Assembly: GCA_025201375.1 (NCBI GenBank)
Contig: JAIWZP010000100.1
Coordinates: forward strand, 1 to 34,596
Reading direction: 5' to 3'
From: Gongronella butleri
Taxonomy: Eukaryota; Mucoromycota; Mucoromycetes; Mucorales; Cunninghamellaceae
DNA: 34,596 nucleotides
The notes beneath the pieces were generated by a model. It had not been told where the DNA came from. It did no database searches and worked only from the letters and a program-made list of their open reading frames with translations. Of this stretch, positions 33,972 to 34,596 are shown one piece after another (position 1 is the stretch's first letter; every line of letters begins with the position of its first letter). Made by a program: the position numbers and the translations under genes.

Positions 33972-34595
33972 TCAATTGCGTCTCTTCCTCTTGGCGACTC
34001 TAATGGGGACGTCCTGGGCGCTATCATAATTTTTGCGCTTGCTTTTCGCCTTGCGAGGAATATTGTACGGCTGTCCACGTTTTCGCCAGTAGCGAACAAT
34101 GGTATTGACATCGTCAAATTGGCTAGGCTTCAGCCAAAGATCCTCACTGGAGTCAAATCCTTTCCAGCGGGTGAGATATTCATAATCTTTGCCATCGGCT
34201 CGGTGGTCTATAATCGCCTCTACCTCATATCGGTGCTGTTCGTCTTCAATTGGGTCGACCAAGACTGTTTTCAGCTGTGAGGGAGGATAAATACTTGGCA
34301 ACAACTTGCCAGTCATGTCTTGCAACACATAGGCTCCACCTGCATTGCGTCGTACCACCTTGAATGGGCCTGTGTAACGCGCTTCAAGTTTACTTGCGCG
34401 TGTGGGATTGATCAAGGCCACAAAAGTGCCGGGCTCGATATCGACAATGCGATGTTTCTTGTTAAAGGCGGCTTGAGCGGCCTCTCGGACTTCTTTTGTC
34501 CTTTGCGCGATGGCTGGGAAGACGAGCCTTTCCATGTCACGTATAATATTTTTTCTTTTCGTCATTGCACGTGTCGTGCTTGCGTGAGATGGCAC
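33972..34595 (-). CDS. Ty3/gypsy chromovirus polyprotein, C-terminal end (integrase tail plus chromodomain), partial
   Basis: An open frame of 207 codons reaches the window edge; the true upstream part (protease, reverse transcriptase, RNase H, integrase core) is outside. The visible part has the integrase C-terminal barrel with the GPY/F motif YTGPFKVV (about residues 73-80), a linker, and a chromodomain beginning YEVEAII, then YLTRWKGF and EDLWL, with aromatic cage positions present. A basic Lys/Arg tail ends the protein. Chromodomains of chromoviruses direct integration to marked chromatin. No frameshift or stop is seen in this part, so the copy may be young. The stop lies about 105 bases before the polypurine tract. 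The first Met is not a real start. Confidence 0.9.
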   Translation of the reverse strand: MPSHASTTRAMTKRKNIIRDMERLVFPAIAQRTKEVREAAQAAFNKKHRIVDIEPGTFVALINPTRASKLEARYTGPFKVVRRNAGGAYVLQDMTGKLLPSIYPPSQLKTVLVDPIEDEQHRYEVEAIIDHRADGKDYEYLTRWKGFDSSEDLWLKPSQFDDVNTIVRYWRKRGQPYNIPRKAKSKRKNYDSAQDVPIRVAKRKRRN

Positions 34596-34596
34596 G

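Overview
The window looks like about 35 kb of nuclear DNA from a fungus, probably an early-diverging one (Mucoromycota-like). A GT15 (Kre2/Mnt1-type) mannosyltransferase, a family essentially restricted to fungi, points to a fungus. A BRWD/PHIP-type WD40-bromodomain gene, which I believe is not typical of Dikarya, points away from ascomycetes and basidiomycetes. The genes are intron-rich: I resolved 37 short introns in eight genes, all but one GT-AG. Non-coding DNA is full of A/T homopolymers. There are no rRNA or tRNA genes, operons or CRISPR arrays.

Layout. (1) 9-2802, minus: lipase class 3 (DAG-lipase-like) fold that has lost its nucleophile serine. (2) 3920-7913, plus: long coiled-coil golgin ending in a GRIP domain. 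(3) 8358-9632, plus: intronless unrecognised His/Gln-rich protein. (4) 9633-14125: 4.5 kb AT-rich gene desert dense in TACAGTA/TACTGTA, with a diverged repeat pair. (5) 14126-19878, plus: 14-exon BRWD/PHIP-like chromatin protein. (6) 20496-22043, minus: Golgi alpha-mannosyltransferase. (7) 22044-25492: 3.4 kb gap. (8) 25493-27454, plus: PRP19 spliceosomal U-box ligase. (9) 27909-29627, plus: glycosyltransferase resembling the N-terminal half of plant L-arabinokinase. (10) 29803-32026, minus: CNNM/Mam3 transporter-like membrane protein. (11) 33011-34595: pogo-like terminal repeat fragment cut by the 3' end of a Ty3/gypsy chromovirus (LTR, polypurine tract, integrase C-terminus with chromodomain) that runs out of the window.

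The genes do not form one pathway; they are unrelated housekeeping functions (Golgi tethering and glycosylation, splicing, chromatin reading, metal transport). Exon structures were built by keeping reading frame and conserved family motifs across canonical splice sites; every internal phase was checked arithmetically. The most notable results are a predicted 2-nt microexon in the BRWD gene, a 14-nt microexon in the Mam3 gene, the predicted pseudo-lipase, and splice-site-adjacent A/T homopolymers. I found no convincing novel multi-gene system.
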